The notes under the pieces: model-generated
The model's database searches: none
What the model saw: the letters and a program-made list of their open reading frames with translations, nothing else
What the model was told of the DNA's origin: nothing
In this document: positions 5,501 through 6,250 of the stretch, piece by piece
Numbering within the stretch: position 1 is the stretch's first letter
How the letters are laid out: each line of letters begins with the position of its first letter
DNA from: an uncultured Bacteroidales bacterium
Lineage (GTDB): Bacteria; Bacteroidota; Bacteroidia; Bacteroidales; Muribaculaceae
DNA length: 6,250 bases
Assembly: GCA_900554845.1 (NCBI GenBank)
Contig: USIY01000137.1
Coordinates: 1 to 6,250, forward strand
Direction of reading: 5' to 3'
Position numbers and translations under genes: made by a program

Positions 5501-6250
5501 TCAAATTCTCGGGACTGATTCGAGCGATTCGATGCCGTATTTTTTCATTGCCTCCGGGAGATTGCGGATTATGTTGTGGCAGGCCATGGGTTCCACCAGA
5601 TTGGCGGTTCCGACCTCCACTGCCTTGGCACCGGCCATCATCATCTCCAGCACGTCGTCGGCGGTCATGACTCCGCCGCATCCGATCACGGGGATATCGA
5701 CGGCGTGCGACACCTGATATACGGCGCGCAGGGCCATCGGGAACACAGCCGGCCCGGAGAACCCTCCCATTACGTTTGCGATCACCGGTTTTTTTGTCTG
5801 GAGATTAATGCGCATTCCCAGGAAAGTGTTGCAGCACACCAGTCCGTCGGCACCGGCGTTCTCGGCGGCTTTGGCTATCGCGGCGATGTCCGTGACGTTA
5901 GGGCTGAGTTTCACATACACTGGAGTCCTGGCGTTCTTCTTGACAGCCTCGGTGACCTCCGCCACAGAATCCGCGGAAGTTCCGAAAGCCATTCCGCCGC
6001 CGTGTACGTTGGGACAACTTACGTTAAGCTCGATTATGGCCACCTGTTCCTGTCCGTCTATGCGACGGCAGCATTCTACATACTCATCGATGGAGAACCC
6101 GCTGATGTTGGCGATTATCGGGCCGTGGTAAACCTGACGAAGACGCGGGAGTTCCTCGTGGATCACATTCTCGATGCCGGGATTCATGAGGCCCACGGAG
6201 TTGATCATTCCCGAGGGGCATTCCGCCACGCGGGGCAACGGATTGCCGAA
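5501..6250 (-). CDS. pyrD: Dihydroorotate dehydrogenase, class 1B catalytic subunit, partial (5' end beyond window)
   Basis: FMN enzyme that oxidises dihydroorotate to orotate; class 1B forms work with an electron-transfer subunit, PyrK, to pass electrons to NAD. The frame is open from the window edge (first visible codons FGNP) for 249 residues to TGA; about 55 N-terminal residues of a usual 300-310 are missing. Visible features, numbered from the first complete codon, are NPLPR 3-7, PSGMINSVGL 12-21, the ELNVSCPNV active-site loop with catalytic Cys79 (the Cys base marks class 1, where class 2 has Ser), VKLSPNV with Lys114, and the C-terminal FMN-phosphate loops IPVIGCGGV and VGTAN. The cysteine and general pattern favour 1B over the fumarate-dependent 1A. 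It lies 25 nt upstream of pyrF. A pyrK gene would be expected to the right, but cannot be seen. Confidence 0.95.
   Translation of the reverse strand, partial: FGNPLPRVAECPSGMINSVGLMNPGIENVIHEELPRLRQVYHGPIIANISGFSIDEYVECCRRIDGQEQVAIIELNVSCPNVHGGGMAFGTSADSVAEVTEAVKKNARTPVYVKLSPNVTDIAAIAKAAENAGADGLVCCNTFLGMRINLQTKKPVIANVMGGFSGPAVFPMALRAVYQVSHAVDIPVIGCGGVMTADDVLEMMMAGAKAVEVGTANLVEPMACHNIIRNLPEAMKKYGIESLESVPRI

Noticed and set aside
4567..5670. Long plus-strand open frame (367 codons) running across pyrE, pyrF and the end of pyrD
   Set aside because: It lies antisense to two complete, strongly conserved genes and part of a third, crosses their junctions, and its translation shows no recognisable domain and low-complexity Arg/Pro/Ser at the end. 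It is a shadow of codon bias on the other strand.
6236..6238. Alternative TTG start for pyrD near the window edge
   Set aside because: The frame continues upstream as FGNP, part of the conserved GNPxPR segment of PyrD, so the gene is cut by the window rather than starting here.

Overview
The window looks like part of a Bacteroidota chromosome, most likely order Bacteroidales. The evidence is two protein families found almost only in that phylum (DUF6242 lipoprotein, DUF6089 outer-membrane protein), their tandem position ahead of an isoprenyl transferase gene, the lack of strong Shine-Dalgarno sequences, and a TAnnTTTG-type -7 promoter box. Base composition is moderate (near 50% GC by eye), so a Muribaculaceae-like gut lineage is plausible, but this is inference. 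All convincing genes lie on the minus strand, so they read right to left. Coding density is very high; the only real intergenic stretch is about 206 bp at 2796-3001.

Right half (6250 to 3002): a pyrimidine-biosynthesis operon read as pyrD (5' end outside the window), pyrF, pyrE, pyrB, with gaps of 25, 22 and 22 nt. PyrB makes carbamoyl-aspartate early in the pathway; PyrD oxidises dihydroorotate; PyrE adds PRPP to orotate; PyrF decarboxylates OMP to UMP. The pathway steps for carbamoyl phosphate and dihydroorotase (pyrC) are not in view. The operon ends at a strong intrinsic terminator (2938-2977).

The most notable feature is PyrB. A full E. coli-type catalytic chain carries a C-terminal extension with a four-cysteine cluster (C-x4-C-x22-C-x2-C) that closely matches the zinc domain of PyrI, the ATCase regulatory chain. 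The nucleotide-binding (allosteric) domain of PyrI is absent, and no pyrI gene follows. This looks like an ATCase that kept the structural zinc domain by fusion and lost the allosteric domain. PyrF and PyrE also look more like Bacillus-type proteins than those of typical Bacteroides, which suggests a mosaic or transferred operon.

Left half (2795 to 1): a probable second transcription unit with its own promoter near 2879-2886, encoding a DUF6242 surface lipoprotein, a DUF6089 outer-membrane protein, and UppS (undecaprenyl diphosphate synthase, 3' end outside the window), with gaps of 9 and 12 nt. The unit joins cell-envelope proteins of unknown function to the lipid-carrier enzyme for peptidoglycan and surface polysaccharides. 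No RNA genes, CRISPR arrays, mobile elements or long repeats were seen.
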